A stretch of 64,000 bases of DNA from an uncultured Paracoccaceae bacterium (GCA_947501555.1 CANMWG010000001.1:1674001-1738000); one strand, 5' to 3'. Counted from the stretch's first letter, positions 36,236 to 45,346 are shown. A program made the numbers and translations. The notes: generated by a model from the sequence alone, not told the origin.

Positions 36236-37170
36236 ACGCCCGTCGCCTTGAACTTATCCATCAGATATGGGCCCGAGCGCACGGGCGGATAGGCATCCGA
36301 TCCGTCCAAGGGCACAATCTCTGCATCCCAGTCAGGTTGGTGAAAGAACGCGAGCGACTGACGGGCAGGTTGACCAGGCTTGGCCACGACCCTGTGCAAC
36401 GTGCTGACCCACCTGTCAGCTGTCCACCGGGCCATCAGATCACCGATATTGATGATAAACGCCCCTTCAGGTGCAGGCACATCGACCCAAGTCTCACCTT
36501 GCAGGACTTGCAAACCGTTACTGCCCGGTTGCGGCAGCAAAATGGTCAAGGACCCATAATCAGAATGGGCACCTGCGCGTTGTTGTTGGTCCAGCGGGGC
36601 GTCCACAGTGGCGGGATAATGTAATGCGCGCAACGCGGATATCGGATGGCCGATGAACGGCGCAAAGAACGCATCCGGCAACTGCAATGCCGCAGCAAAC
36701 GCGCGCATGATGCGACCCGCCAAGTGCTCCATTGCCGCATAATACGCCTCCCAAGCAGAGCGAAACCCTGTCAGATCCGGCCACAGCGTCGGTTCATAAC
36801 AGAAGGTCCTCGCATCCGGAGTGGCATCCTTTGGAACTATCAAAGGTCCGCCATTAAAGCTCTCTTTCAGATCCGGTGGGGTCTGGACACCTTTGGACCG
36901 GGCCAATGCCTCTGCATTTGGACCAAGATAACCGTAGGGATAACCTTGATACGGCGGGGCGATACGCTGTTTGGCGGCTACATCGAGTGCAAAAAACGCC
37001 GCCGCCTGTCGCCAGACATCCGCAATGACATCACGGTCAACGCCATGCCCTTGCAACACCAAAAACCCGGTACTGCGGCAGACATCATCCAGATGCGCCG
37101 CTAAGTCGTGGCGTGCATCTTGATGCGCGGTCTCAAACGCGGCCAAATCAAAGGCTGGAAAATCAGTCAC
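36232..37170 (-). CDS. Isopenicillin N synthase-like Fe(II)/2-oxoglutarate oxygenase
   Basis: This 312-residue oxygenase of the isopenicillin N synthase-like family has a DIOX_N-like N-terminal part (LDDVCRSTGFLVLQGHGVD) and the double-stranded beta-helix core. Iron ligands are in AHSDYGSLTILL (HxD) and STLHRVVAK; the co-substrate Arg-x-Ser is RQSLAFF. The substrate is unknown. Bacterial members of this family oxidise varied small molecules. It is the second gene in the four-gene overlapping operon. Confidence 0.87.
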   Translation of the reverse strand: MTDFPAFDLAAFETAHQDARHDLAAHLDDVCRSTGFLVLQGHGVDRDVIADVWRQAAAFFALDVAAKQRIAPPYQGYPYGYLGPNAEALARSKGVQTPPDLKESFNGGPLIVPKDATPDARTFCYEPTLWPDLTGFRSAWEAYYAAMEHLAGRIMRAFAAALQLPDAFFAPFIGHPISALRALHYPATVDAPLDQQQRAGAHSDYGSLTILLPQPGSNGLQVLQGETWVDVPAPEGAFIINIGDLMARWTADRWVSTLHRVVAKPGQPARQSLAFFHQPDWDAEIVPLDGSDAYPPVRSGPYLMDKFKATGV

Positions 37171-38051
37171 CCGAGGACCTCGCGCCAGGAGTGCTTGGGC
37201 GTAAACCCAACCATCCGTTTGGCCTTGTCATTTGCATAAAACGTCTCATCCGGGCGCATCTGGCGGGTCACTGGAACGCCCTGATAGAAGCGCGCAATGA
37301 CCTCATCCGACGTGATCCCCACGGACATATCATCGTTGGAAACGTTGAACACCTCATAGCCCAGCCCATCTGTGCGCAAACAGCAATCAACCATGTGACC
37401 CAGATCACGGGCATCGATATAGGCAAAGATATTGCGACGACGGGTGGCCGGATCAGCCAGAAAGGCCGGAAAATTCTCGGCATATTCATGCGGCTCGATC
37501 ACATTATTGATGCGCAAACCGTAGATATCCTCGCCCGAGCGGGCCTGAAACGACCGCGCCGTTGCCTCATTACAGACCTTGGACATGGCATAGCTGTCGT
37601 GGGGGACAGTGGGGTGATCCTCATCAATCGGCACATAATCAGGCTTCAACTCACCATCGGCAAAGCAGACGGCATAGGTGGTTTCGGAACTGGCAAAAAT
37701 CACCTTGGGGATGCCCAGCTTCACAGCCGCCTCAATCACATTGTAAGTGCTCAAAGTGTTCTGACGAAAGCACTCGCCATCGGTGCCGATCATGACACGG
37801 GGCACGGCAGCAAAATGCACCACAGCATCATAGCGCGGCACGCCCGTCCCCGCATCCAACTCAGGAAAATCCGTGAACTGCGACATTGCGCCAATAACCT
37901 GACCGGCATCACACAAATCAATCAGTAATTCCGACACATCCAGCCCCGACGGAACCCGGTCGGCATTCACAATCGTATGGCCTTGTTCGTGCAAATGGCG
38001 GATCGCCCATTTTCCAGCCTTACCACTGCCACCTGTGAAAAATACGCGCAT
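37167..38051 (-). CDS. NAD-dependent epimerase/dehydratase
   Basis: This 294-residue extended short-chain dehydrogenase starts MRVFFTGGSGKAGKWAIRHL, which is the Rossmann motif. The catalytic tyrosine and lysine are in DSYAMSKVCNE. Other family marks are VVHFAAVPRVMIG and the C-terminal GFTPKHSWREVLG. It probably acts on a nucleotide sugar or a lignin-type substrate, but the sequence does not decide. Starts at 38063 or 38096 are possible, though the glycine motif then sits too far from the N-terminus. It is first in the four-gene operon. Confidence 0.87.
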   Translation of the reverse strand: MRVFFTGGSGKAGKWAIRHLHEQGHTIVNADRVPSGLDVSELLIDLCDAGQVIGAMSQFTDFPELDAGTGVPRYDAVVHFAAVPRVMIGTDGECFRQNTLSTYNVIEAAVKLGIPKVIFASSETTYAVCFADGELKPDYVPIDEDHPTVPHDSYAMSKVCNEATARSFQARSGEDIYGLRINNVIEPHEYAENFPAFLADPATRRRNIFAYIDARDLGHMVDCCLRTDGLGYEVFNVSNDDMSVGITSDEVIARFYQGVPVTRQMRPDETFYANDKAKRMVGFTPKHSWREVLG

Positions 38052-38172
38052 CCGGTTCTCCATTTGGCACCAACCTAACCCGGAGCAACACGGCATTCAA
38101 CGCGATGTCGGCTGCCATTTCCGCACAGGTTTCCCTTTGCATTTAGGCGGCCGAAGAGCCTAAGATTTCCAC

Positions 38173-38814
38173 ATGCCAGAAATCACATACTTTTACTCCG
38201 CCCATTCTGCATTCGCCTATCTCGGGTCAGCCCGGCTTAGCCAAATCTGCGCAAGCCATGGCGCGACGCTCATCCACCGACCCATCCCGCTTTCGCCGGT
38301 CGTAGAGGCACAGGGCAGCCTGCCGTTCCGGGATCGCACCCAAGCACATGTGGACTACTTCTTCGGGCGGGAAATAGAACGCTGGGCGCAATGGCGATCA
38401 GCACCCGTTGTGCCGTTTCGGCCGACCTATCACGACGCGGACTACAGTCTGGCCAGTGGCATGATCATTGCCCTTGGGGACCGGGGGGCAACGGTCGACG
38501 CGATGGCGCATGCGGTATTGCAGGCCCATTGGCGCGACGATGCTGATCTGTCTGACGTGGGCACTATGGCTGCTTTGGCAGAAAACTTGGGGCACGACGC
38601 TGAACAATTGATCGCGCAGGCACAATCCGATGAAGTCATGGCGCGCTATCACCAAAACGGGCAAGCAGCATTGGCAGCAAGTGTTTTCGGCTCTCCGACC
38701 TATGTCCTGAACGGCGAGGTTTTCTACGGCCAAGACCGGCTTGAAATGCTGGAACGGGCGCTGACACATCCCTTTGCAGCCACCAATTGGCGCAATCCGC
38801 CGGTCAACGGATGA
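38173..38814 (+). CDS. 2-hydroxychromene-2-carboxylate isomerase family protein
   Basis: This 213-residue member of the DsbA/kappa-class GST-like isomerase family has a thioredoxin fold with a helical insertion. The N-terminus ITYFYSAHSAFAYLGSARL carries the serine-type active site typical of the isomerases rather than CxxC. The C-terminal SVFGSPTYVLNGEVFYGQDR is highly characteristic. Such enzymes use glutathione in naphthalene-type degradation, but many roseobacter homologues have no known substrate. It is divergent from the epimerase operon. Confidence 0.87.
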   Translation: MPEITYFYSAHSAFAYLGSARLSQICASHGATLIHRPIPLSPVVEAQGSLPFRDRTQAHVDYFFGREIERWAQWRSAPVVPFRPTYHDADYSLASGMIIALGDRGATVDAMAHAVLQAHWRDDADLSDVGTMAALAENLGHDAEQLIAQAQSDEVMARYHQNGQAALAASVFGSPTYVLNGEVFYGQDRLEMLERALTHPFAATNWRNPPVNG

Positions 38815-38977
38815 ACGGCAGGCGGTCCCCAAAACACAGGGCATGACGAAGGCACCTCGCACCAAGAGACTTGATCTAATCAACAATTTGTGTCTATTTT
38901 TCAGACACATTTTGAAAGGGCGCCTATTTTTTGGCCCATTGCATTGCAAGAAGCCAAGCTTATGAGGGGACAGGGTT

Positions 38978-39775
38978 ATGGAAACAGACGTTACGCTAAG
39001 CAACGCCATCGCAGACCACATGGCGCAGACAATCCGAAATACAGCTGTCGACACAAATCCATGCCAACATGCTATGCTGACAGGCTTATTTCCCGACGAT
39101 GTCTATACTCGGATGCTCCAGAACATTCCTGACCGAGACGCGTTTCGTCCTATGAGCGTCGAATTGTTTCACGACGCGCACGGCGCATCGACCCGTGATC
39201 TGATCGAATTGCCCGAAGTTGGGGCTGAACGTATCAGGAAAGACCAGCAAGCCCTATGGTGGGCGGTGGGTACTGCGATCATGTCTCATGTGGTCAAATC
39301 AGCCGTCTTCGATGCGCTGGCCGAGGATCTCGCACCTGTCTTAAACGTCGATAAATCGCGGGTGAACGACCCTACGATATTTGTGAGCACAGCACTGCGG
39401 TATGAAACGGAATCCTATTTCATGCCACCGCATTTTGACGAAGCGCCGCGGATCGCGACGATGTTGATCTACCTACCGGAAGACGACAGCCTCGACGGGC
39501 TGGGCACGTCGCTTTATGACTATGCGCCCAAATGGCAAAGACCGTTCAGAGCAGCCCACCGCGAGATCCGCCGCGCGCCGTTCCTGCCGAACAGCGGGAT
39601 TTACTTTTCAGGGAACGAACGAAAGAAGCGCCCCGGCTGGCACGGTTTCGAACGCAGCAATAAGGCACAACTCGGTGACGCACCCCGCATCAGCCTTCTG
39701 ACAACATGGTATAGTGGAACGGCCGAAATGCATGCCGATATGCCCGAAATCCAGCCCGTTGCGGCCGCTTTGTAA
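38978..39775 (+). CDS. Hypothetical protein, possible Fe(II)/2OG oxygenase
   Basis: This 265-residue protein has no clear database name that I recognise. A candidate iron triad is visible: HFD in YFMPPHFDEAPRIATMLIYL, the His of WHGFERS about 75 residues later, and an Arg in APRISLLTTW that could bind 2-oxoglutarate. That order and spacing fit the cupin-like oxygenase fold. A phytanoyl-CoA dioxygenase-like gene is convergent with it. The start at METDVTLSNA (38978) follows AGGGGACAGGGTT, a usable ribosome site. Treat the oxygenase call as a hypothesis. Confidence 0.6.
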   Translation: METDVTLSNAIADHMAQTIRNTAVDTNPCQHAMLTGLFPDDVYTRMLQNIPDRDAFRPMSVELFHDAHGASTRDLIELPEVGAERIRKDQQALWWAVGTAIMSHVVKSAVFDALAEDLAPVLNVDKSRVNDPTIFVSTALRYETESYFMPPHFDEAPRIATMLIYLPEDDSLDGLGTSLYDYAPKWQRPFRAAHREIRRAPFLPNSGIYFSGNERKKRPGWHGFERSNKAQLGDAPRISLLTTWYSGTAEMHADMPEIQPVAAAL

Positions 39776-39823
39776 ATCTTCAACGCTGTGATTTCTGAAC
39801 CAACCAACGACAGATGGGTGCAC

Positions 39824-40495
39824 TCAGTGCCAGGCCAGTGGCGCGGGTAAGTCAGACGCGGCGAAATCAATCCGGAACACCCGCCGATTGGATGCCGTCT
39901 TAGACGGTTTTGAGCCATGCAAGGTCAGCATCTTCAAGACCAATACATCACCACGCTTGGCTGTGCAGGTCTCGACCGGAAATTCATCGGCAACTTGGGC
40001 TGCGCAAGCGGCGGGAACCAGACCACTGATATGACTGCCCAGGGCGATCTCCATCGCACCATTGGCTTGATCGGTATCGTCAAGATGGACCCGAACAAAC
40101 AACATCTCATCCAAGATATTTTGGGGTGGCTCGCAATGCCAAACATCCGACTTTTTGGTCCAATTGCCAAAGCCCGGCACGTCTTGGCGTGCGGCCACGG
40201 CAATCACCCGATCCTGATGCCAAGGCACGCCCCAGTTGGTCGCGGGCGTCTTATTGAACGCCACAACGCGCACCGGCTTGGCGCATGTGTCCAATCTGGA
40301 AATCGCTTGGCACAAAGCACTCTGCCTAGCCAAAACCACCGCAAGCGGCCCCAAGGCTTTGACGCGCGCGCCGGCCTTACTTTCAAGCGCCGCAGCCGCA
40401 TCAAATTGGGCAAGCTCCGCCTCTGAGATCGCGCCACGCAACCACACCCGGCCAACCCGGTCGAACTCATTTTTCAGGGCTGCATCAAGAACCAT
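39824..40495 (-). CDS. Phytanoyl-CoA dioxygenase family protein
   Basis: This 223-residue Fe(II)/2OG oxygenase of the PhyH family has iron ligands in VPWHQDRVIAVAA (HxD) and LTLHGSKPSKT; the Arg of NRRVFRIDFA would bind 2-oxoglutarate. The middle contains VRVHLDDTDQANGAMEIALG, typical of PhyH proteins. Bacterial members hydroxylate amino acids, ectoine and other metabolites, so the name does not give the substrate. It is convergent with the possible oxygenase at 38978, 48 bp apart. Confidence 0.85.
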   Translation of the reverse strand: MVLDAALKNEFDRVGRVWLRGAISEAELAQFDAAAALESKAGARVKALGPLAVVLARQSALCQAISRLDTCAKPVRVVAFNKTPATNWGVPWHQDRVIAVAARQDVPGFGNWTKKSDVWHCEPPQNILDEMLFVRVHLDDTDQANGAMEIALGSHISGLVPAACAAQVADEFPVETCTAKRGDVLVLKMLTLHGSKPSKTASNRRVFRIDFAASDLPAPLAWH

Positions 40496-40632
40496 GCCTA
40501 TAAGTGAGATGGATTGAGAACGGGTACAAGGTCAAGAGACGCAATTGTCGGATAATGTGCCAAGCTCCGCTTTGCGGGACTTTCCGGACCTTCGCTGCCT
40601 GCGCCCCAATGTCGGCTTTTCAACATGGTGTT

Positions 40633-42081
40633 TTAATTACACCTGACTGCGGGCATTGTTCCATGCCCTTGAACACCATCTCCGACAAACAAGGGAGCTG
40701 CACTGGTCCCCCCACACTCGAACGCAAGGTACGCGCGCACCCACTTCACGCTGCTTGTAAACGGATCCGGGTCAAGACGCTCTGCGCCATGGTGCGACCA
40801 AGCTATAGGATAATGGCTTGTCCGGCACGCTGGAACTTCGCGCTGCACACCATCTGGACCAACTGGACACCACGCATTGTCACCGAAGTTTGCAGCCCAA
40901 GCTACACCAGACACGAAGCAAGTTAGTGCATCATATTCAGGATCAATCAGGATTGTGCCATCAGCGGACATCATTCCGTAACCTTGATCTGAAGAACTTG
41001 TATCCTTGAAGATAGTTACGCCATTGTTGCAATCCAATGGCCCCAATTCTTCCCTTTCTGGACGTTGAATTTGTGGACGCACGCGCTCAGGTAACGGTAA
41101 GGCTTCTGATAAGCTGCCATCGGCATTTATTTCGAACCACTTACCGTCAACTCGAATCTCCCATGTATTTCGGGTCCTCGGCGTGCGAATTTCAGCATAA
41201 AGTTGCCCTCCGATCAAATCGCCAGTCGTGCTTAAAACACCATATTGATAGCTTCCATCTTCGCTACGGACCGTGACCTGTGCAAATCCGTCCTCAAACT
41301 CCCAAACGTTCGAATAGGGAGATACGAACAGCAGTTCGCCTTCTTCATCTAAGACATGTGTCTCTCCTTCATCGGTTCGAACAACAGCCAAGCCTTCAGA
41401 AAGTTGTCCAACTTCGGTGTATTGAGGAAGTGTCCACCAATCCCCCCGCTCCATTGAAAATAAGCCATATCGTATATCAGAAGCGTGCCGTAATTGGATG
41501 CCCGCCCAGATGAGTTCGTCACCCATCGGATCAAAGATCTCAAATTGCAGACGAGACCCTGGTGCAACAGACCAATAATTAAAGTGCATCCACAGCCCGT
41601 CGGCATCTTTCATACCAAGCCAATCATAGTCCAATCGTTCGTGGCCAGCGTAGTGGGAACGACTCCAGCTTCCGGACTCAACCAGTATTGCGCGAGGCCC
41701 GACTGGAATAGCCCGCGCATGTGCTGGCTCGACCATGAATTCACCGTTTCGGTTCACGATGCCGACATGCTCGCCGACCAGCACCTCAGCCAACCCAAAC
41801 CGAAACTGCCCTGCAAGGTCAAAATTTGGTTCAATCACCATTGCTCCTTGCGCATCTATGAAACCAAATTGCCCTTCATATCTCACGGCGGCGAACCCCT
41901 CGCCAAATGGCATAGCACGTTCATAAATGGGTGGTATTGTTTGATCGCCAGTCTCTCGGTCATAAAAACCGCACAGGCCAAAATCACCGCCGCAGCGAAT
42001 AACCCAGTCGTCCTCCTGAGCGATGGCTTGCGATGCGCAAGAAACAAAAAAGGCAACTAAGGTAGCTGTGAGATTTTTCAT
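40633..42081 (-). CDS. Secreted WG-repeat protein
   Basis: This 482-residue protein has a signal peptide (MKNLTATLVAFFVSCASQAI) and several WG (KWG-type) repeats, seen as YEGQFGFIDAQG, GEHVGIVNRNG, YGVLSTTGDLIGG and GYGMMSADGTILIDPEYD. WG-repeat proteins are beta-rich and of unknown function. Eight or so cysteines, including paired ones near the C-terminus, suggest disulfides in the periplasm or outside. The ATG at 42081 is preferred over a GTG at 42093. Its base composition is lower in GC than the neighbours, which may mean later acquisition. Confidence 0.78.
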   Translation of the reverse strand: MKNLTATLVAFFVSCASQAIAQEDDWVIRCGGDFGLCGFYDRETGDQTIPPIYERAMPFGEGFAAVRYEGQFGFIDAQGAMVIEPNFDLAGQFRFGLAEVLVGEHVGIVNRNGEFMVEPAHARAIPVGPRAILVESGSWSRSHYAGHERLDYDWLGMKDADGLWMHFNYWSVAPGSRLQFEIFDPMGDELIWAGIQLRHASDIRYGLFSMERGDWWTLPQYTEVGQLSEGLAVVRTDEGETHVLDEEGELLFVSPYSNVWEFEDGFAQVTVRSEDGSYQYGVLSTTGDLIGGQLYAEIRTPRTRNTWEIRVDGKWFEINADGSLSEALPLPERVRPQIQRPEREELGPLDCNNGVTIFKDTSSSDQGYGMMSADGTILIDPEYDALTCFVSGVAWAANFGDNAWCPVGPDGVQREVPACRTSHYPIAWSHHGAERLDPDPFTSSVKWVRAYLAFECGGTSAAPLFVGDGVQGHGTMPAVRCN

Positions 42082-42446
42082 GATTTTGAACACCTTTGCT
42101 TAAAGTCGGAAACAACAAGCAGACATTCATGCACCGCGCAGCATCGGTCAAGATGGGCTCTAAGCCGCCATTGAGGGCGTTTCAACATCCTAGTGGCTGA
42201 TGCGGATCAGGCGATAAGGACCTTCCCTAAACGGACTTTGAGCACTATCCCGTTGCTTCGGTGTCAAAGTGCCAACGCAGCAACGCACAGGTCGTCAATT
42301 GCCGGCATTGAAAATCAGTCTCCAACAATTCTAGCGCCATTTACGCGTCCGATGCAGAAACACCTGTCTGGGTGAAAGGGTGGATTGCTTATCACGCAAT
42401 TTATGCAACAAAGTCCTCACAGACCTTAACAATCGGGGATTTTTCT
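42082..42446. other. Gene-free gap
   Basis: No gene is supported in these 365 bp between the divergent WG-repeat and patatin genes. The left part holds the second copy of the degenerate repeat (42118-42176). I see no clear promoter. Confidence 0.5.
42118..42176. repeat. Degenerate intergenic repeat, copy B
   Basis: GCAGACATTC, then GCAGCATCGG, then TGGGCTCTAAGCCG occur in the same order and spacing as GCCGACATTC, GCAGCAACGC and TGGGCTCGAAGCCG at 3275-3335. Both are untranslated and lie upstream of minus-strand genes. Confidence 0.4.
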
Positions 42447-43496
42447 ATGCCGTTCAAATTGGTGTCTTGCGACGGCGGTGGCATTCGTGGGTATCTAACG
42501 TGCCGCATATTGCAGCATCTGCATGAGCAAACCCAGTTCTTGGACAAGGCCGATGGGTTTGCGGGCACCTCGACGGGCGGGTTAATCGCTGTTGCCTTGG
42601 CCGATGGCCGCACGCAAGGGAAAGACATGGCGCAGCTGGTCGGCACGCTGACGGCACACTATCGCGATGATGCGGATAAGATTTTTTGTGAGAACGAGCA
42701 TGGTTTTCTGGACAAGACCCTTGATGAGCTACTCAAGAAATTCAAAAAGGGGGGCGGTCCGGGGATTACAGCAGCACAATATGAGGCATCGGGACTGACT
42801 GAAATCGGCAAGTCGCTTGTTGGTGAGCGCAGGCTTTCGTCAATATCGTCTGATGTGGTTCTGGCGGTGAACACCGTTTGTCTGCATCGTGATGACAAAA
42901 TTGGTTGGGCACCATTCACAATCACCAATCAAAACCTGGAACACGAATCCTGGCTCGATATGAGTGCGGTCAAACTCCTGGATGTCGCCCTGGCAAGTGC
43001 AGCGGCTCCCTCCTATTTTCCGCCTCATCTTATCACGGCGGATGGCGTTGATTACGGGTATTTCGCCGACGGCGCTATTTTTGCGAATAACCCGATCATG
43101 AACGGCGTCAACGTGGCGATCGCAGCGAAGCATATCGGTAATCTGGATCAAATCGAGGCGCTCTCAATTGGGACCGGCCAACAGCCTGCCAGCATTTCAG
43201 AGGAGATGGTGAAAGATCCCGATGATTGGGGCCTGCTGAAGTGGTTTGGTATTTCATCAATTGCGCCTAAAGGGGCGTTGATGGAATTGATGCTGACGAC
43301 CTCCGCCGAAAATCAATACTGGATGGCGCGATTAGTTCTGGGTGACCGGCTAGTACGTCTGAACCCGCCGCTCCCAAAGGTGGTCGGTCTAGCGACCCAC
43401 ACACCTGCCTCATATGACCTGATGGACAAAGCGCTGGAAACAAGCATGCGCAGCCCAACATGGTCGCAAGCAATAAAGCTGCTCGAACGTTGGTAG
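42447..43496 (+). CDS. Patatin-like phospholipase
   Basis: This 349-residue patatin-domain acyl hydrolase begins MPFKLVSCDGGGIRGYL, the oxyanion-hole loop. The catalytic Ser is Ser42 in GTSTGGLIA, and the partner Asp is in YFADGAIFANNP. Patatins release fatty acids from membrane lipids with a Ser-Asp dyad. No signal peptide is seen, so it acts in the cytoplasm or is exported by another route. It is the first of four plus-strand genes with a catalase-like and a DyP peroxidase gene, which points to oxidised lipid chemistry. Confidence 0.9.
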   Translation: MPFKLVSCDGGGIRGYLTCRILQHLHEQTQFLDKADGFAGTSTGGLIAVALADGRTQGKDMAQLVGTLTAHYRDDADKIFCENEHGFLDKTLDELLKKFKKGGGPGITAAQYEASGLTEIGKSLVGERRLSSISSDVVLAVNTVCLHRDDKIGWAPFTITNQNLEHESWLDMSAVKLLDVALASAAAPSYFPPHLITADGVDYGYFADGAIFANNPIMNGVNVAIAAKHIGNLDQIEALSIGTGQQPASISEEMVKDPDDWGLLKWFGISSIAPKGALMELMLTTSAENQYWMARLVLGDRLVRLNPPLPKVVGLATHTPASYDLMDKALETSMRSPTWSQAIKLLERW

Positions 43497-43617
43497 TGGC
43501 GCGTACATCACATTTCGCATTTTGTTGGACTGCGCTCAGTGGGTTATTGCCTTTGAAGGTTAGGGACTTAAGGTGGGCCCATAATTTGAATTCATTTATC
43601 GATACCAAAGGTTGGAA

Positions 43618-44631
43618 ATGAGCGACGGCGAGATAGCTGAAGAACTGGTACGCATCTTGCAGCGTCCGGACGGTGACAAATCACTCCGCCCTGTACATAC
43701 TATCGGGATCAGCGCGACTGGTTTTTTTGAACCTTCTCAGATCGCGCGGAACTTTTGCGCAGCTGACCATTTCTGTAGCGATAGATCCGATGTGATCATG
43801 CGCTTTTCCAATGGGTCAGGCGCGGCTCAGATACATGATGGTTGGTCGGATGTGCGTGGGATGGCAGTGCGGTTTCGCCTGTCTGACGGTACCGATACTG
43901 ACCTCATCTCGATGTCGCTGCCCGAGTTTTTTGCACCAACACCCGAAGCTTTTTTGGACTTTGCCGAAATGGCGAAACCCAAACCTTACAAGGGCCAGAC
44001 GCCCTGGCAGAAGATTGCCGGGCTTTTGCAATTGATCCTGCCACTCCGGGGCCCATACCCAGGCGAAACGATTAGCCCTGACGAAGGCGCTATGGAGTTT
44101 GCTGATCAGAATGCCTTTGCACAGTTAGGTGTCATGCAAGCCGCGCAAATAGGCGCACCGACCAGCTATGTCCGTGATGCTTATCACGCGGTCCATACCT
44201 TTATCGTAATCGGACAAGATGGCACAAAACGCTGGGTTAGGTTTTCGTGGCAGCCCGTTGCCGGCGTCCTAAAGACGGATCCTAACGAAACTCCGGTTGA
44301 TGATTATCTGCAACAGGAACTAAGGGACCGGCTGGCGGATGAACCCGCGCGATTTTCACTCATGATGATGATTGGAGAGATTGGGGATGATTTCAACGAT
44401 TCTGCCCGACCCTGGCCACCGCATCGCAAGCGGATCATGATGGGAACCCTGACCTTGGATGCCATCCCGGAAAACCAAGACGCTGATTGCGAAAAACTCA
44501 GCTTTAACCCCGGGCTGCTGACAGATGGGATCGCGATGTCGGATGACCCTGTGTTGAAGATCCGCGTTGATGCCTATCAGGTTTCCAGTAAATGGCGCGA
44601 CGGCAGCCCCTGCCCGTTTTCTAAGAGGTAA
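43618..44631 (+). CDS. Catalase-fold haem protein (catalase-related peroxidase-like)
   Basis: This 337-residue short catalase-superfamily protein keeps the distal His in RPVHTIGISATGFFEP, RFSNGSGAAQIHDGWSDVRG, the RDAYHAVHTFIVI segment, the FNPGLLTDGIAMSDDPVLK motif and a proximal haem Tyr in IRVDAYQVSSKWR. In true catalases the distal Asn lies in a GNNTPVFF-type segment; here that stretch reads SMSLPEFFAP, so the Asn seems absent. That suggests a peroxidase or a fatty-acid hydroperoxide enzyme rather than an H2O2-dismutating catalase. The ATG at 43618 is preferred over the TTG at 43612. An 236-residue gene follows after 4 bp. Confidence 0.82.
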   Translation: MSDGEIAEELVRILQRPDGDKSLRPVHTIGISATGFFEPSQIARNFCAADHFCSDRSDVIMRFSNGSGAAQIHDGWSDVRGMAVRFRLSDGTDTDLISMSLPEFFAPTPEAFLDFAEMAKPKPYKGQTPWQKIAGLLQLILPLRGPYPGETISPDEGAMEFADQNAFAQLGVMQAAQIGAPTSYVRDAYHAVHTFIVIGQDGTKRWVRFSWQPVAGVLKTDPNETPVDDYLQQELRDRLADEPARFSLMMMIGEIGDDFNDSARPWPPHRKRIMMGTLTLDAIPENQDADCEKLSFNPGLLTDGIAMSDDPVLKIRVDAYQVSSKWRDGSPCPFSKR

Positions 44632-44635
44632 CCCC

Positions 44636-45346
44636 ATGCAGGACAGTTGGTTCAATCGTTACGTCAATAGCCTGCCAGAACGGGGCTGGTTTCAGTTTTT
44701 ATCCCGCTATGTCGTCGTGCCCTATTGGATTTGGCGTGACCCGAAACCGAAATTACCCGGTGGTCCGCGCCCTTCGCCGCAACCCAGTGAAAACCTGCAA
44801 CGCATGATGAATCTGATCATGCCACTGAAAGACCCATCACCCGCAGGACGCGCACGCGCGACGATGGCTATTGCGCAAAACGTAGATGAAATCTTTGCTG
44901 GCCTCGACAATGTCGGGACAGTCCACTTTGCGCGGTTCCTGCTGATCGGCAACAACATCTGCATGATCTCGGTCTACGACGGTGATTTCAGCAACTACAT
45001 CCGCGATTTCATCACGACGATAGGCAGTGTCTTTAATGACGTCGTGTCACTGGTGGATGGGGCTGAACATCTGCTCCCGACAGAACACAACGTTGAAGAG
45101 TTCATTGATTGGGTACAAGACCATGACCTGTTTCAGGCGCCCGACTTTCCAACGGACATGTTTGGCTTACAAGACGCCGCCATAGGTCACCCCCCCAACC
45201 AACCGCCGCATGCGCTGGCAACCTTACCACGCGATTTCATTCTGCAACTGCACGCCAATCGCAACATTTCATTGGGGGGCGGTTACCGTGCCTACCCCGG
45301 AGTTTCCGCCGCGCAGGTGCGCCAGAAGTTTGGACAGGGCTGGTGA
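44636..45346 (+). CDS. Unrecognised protein in the patatin-catalase-DyP block
   Basis: This 236-residue protein begins MQDSWFNRYVNSLPERGWFQ after an AGAGGT site that overlaps the end of the catalase-like gene. Its most distinctive part is NVGTVHFARFLLIGNNICMI followed by SVYDGDFSNYIRDFITTIGS, which reads like one ferredoxin-like alpha/beta module of the DyP/chlorite-dismutase dimeric barrel. No signal peptide, membrane helix or CxxC is present. Its stop overlaps the GTG start of the DyP gene (GTGA), so the two are translationally coupled. I infer a partner or accessory protein; the function is unknown. Confidence 0.7.
   Translation: MQDSWFNRYVNSLPERGWFQFLSRYVVVPYWIWRDPKPKLPGGPRPSPQPSENLQRMMNLIMPLKDPSPAGRARATMAIAQNVDEIFAGLDNVGTVHFARFLLIGNNICMISVYDGDFSNYIRDFITTIGSVFNDVVSLVDGAEHLLPTEHNVEEFIDWVQDHDLFQAPDFPTDMFGLQDAAIGHPPNQPPHALATLPRDFILQLHANRNISLGGGYRAYPGVSAAQVRQKFGQGW

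Noticed and set aside
37113-37928. 271-residue plus-strand frame opposite the epimerase
   Set aside because: The epimerase on the minus strand has a Rossmann motif and YxxxK; this frame is compositionally antisense.
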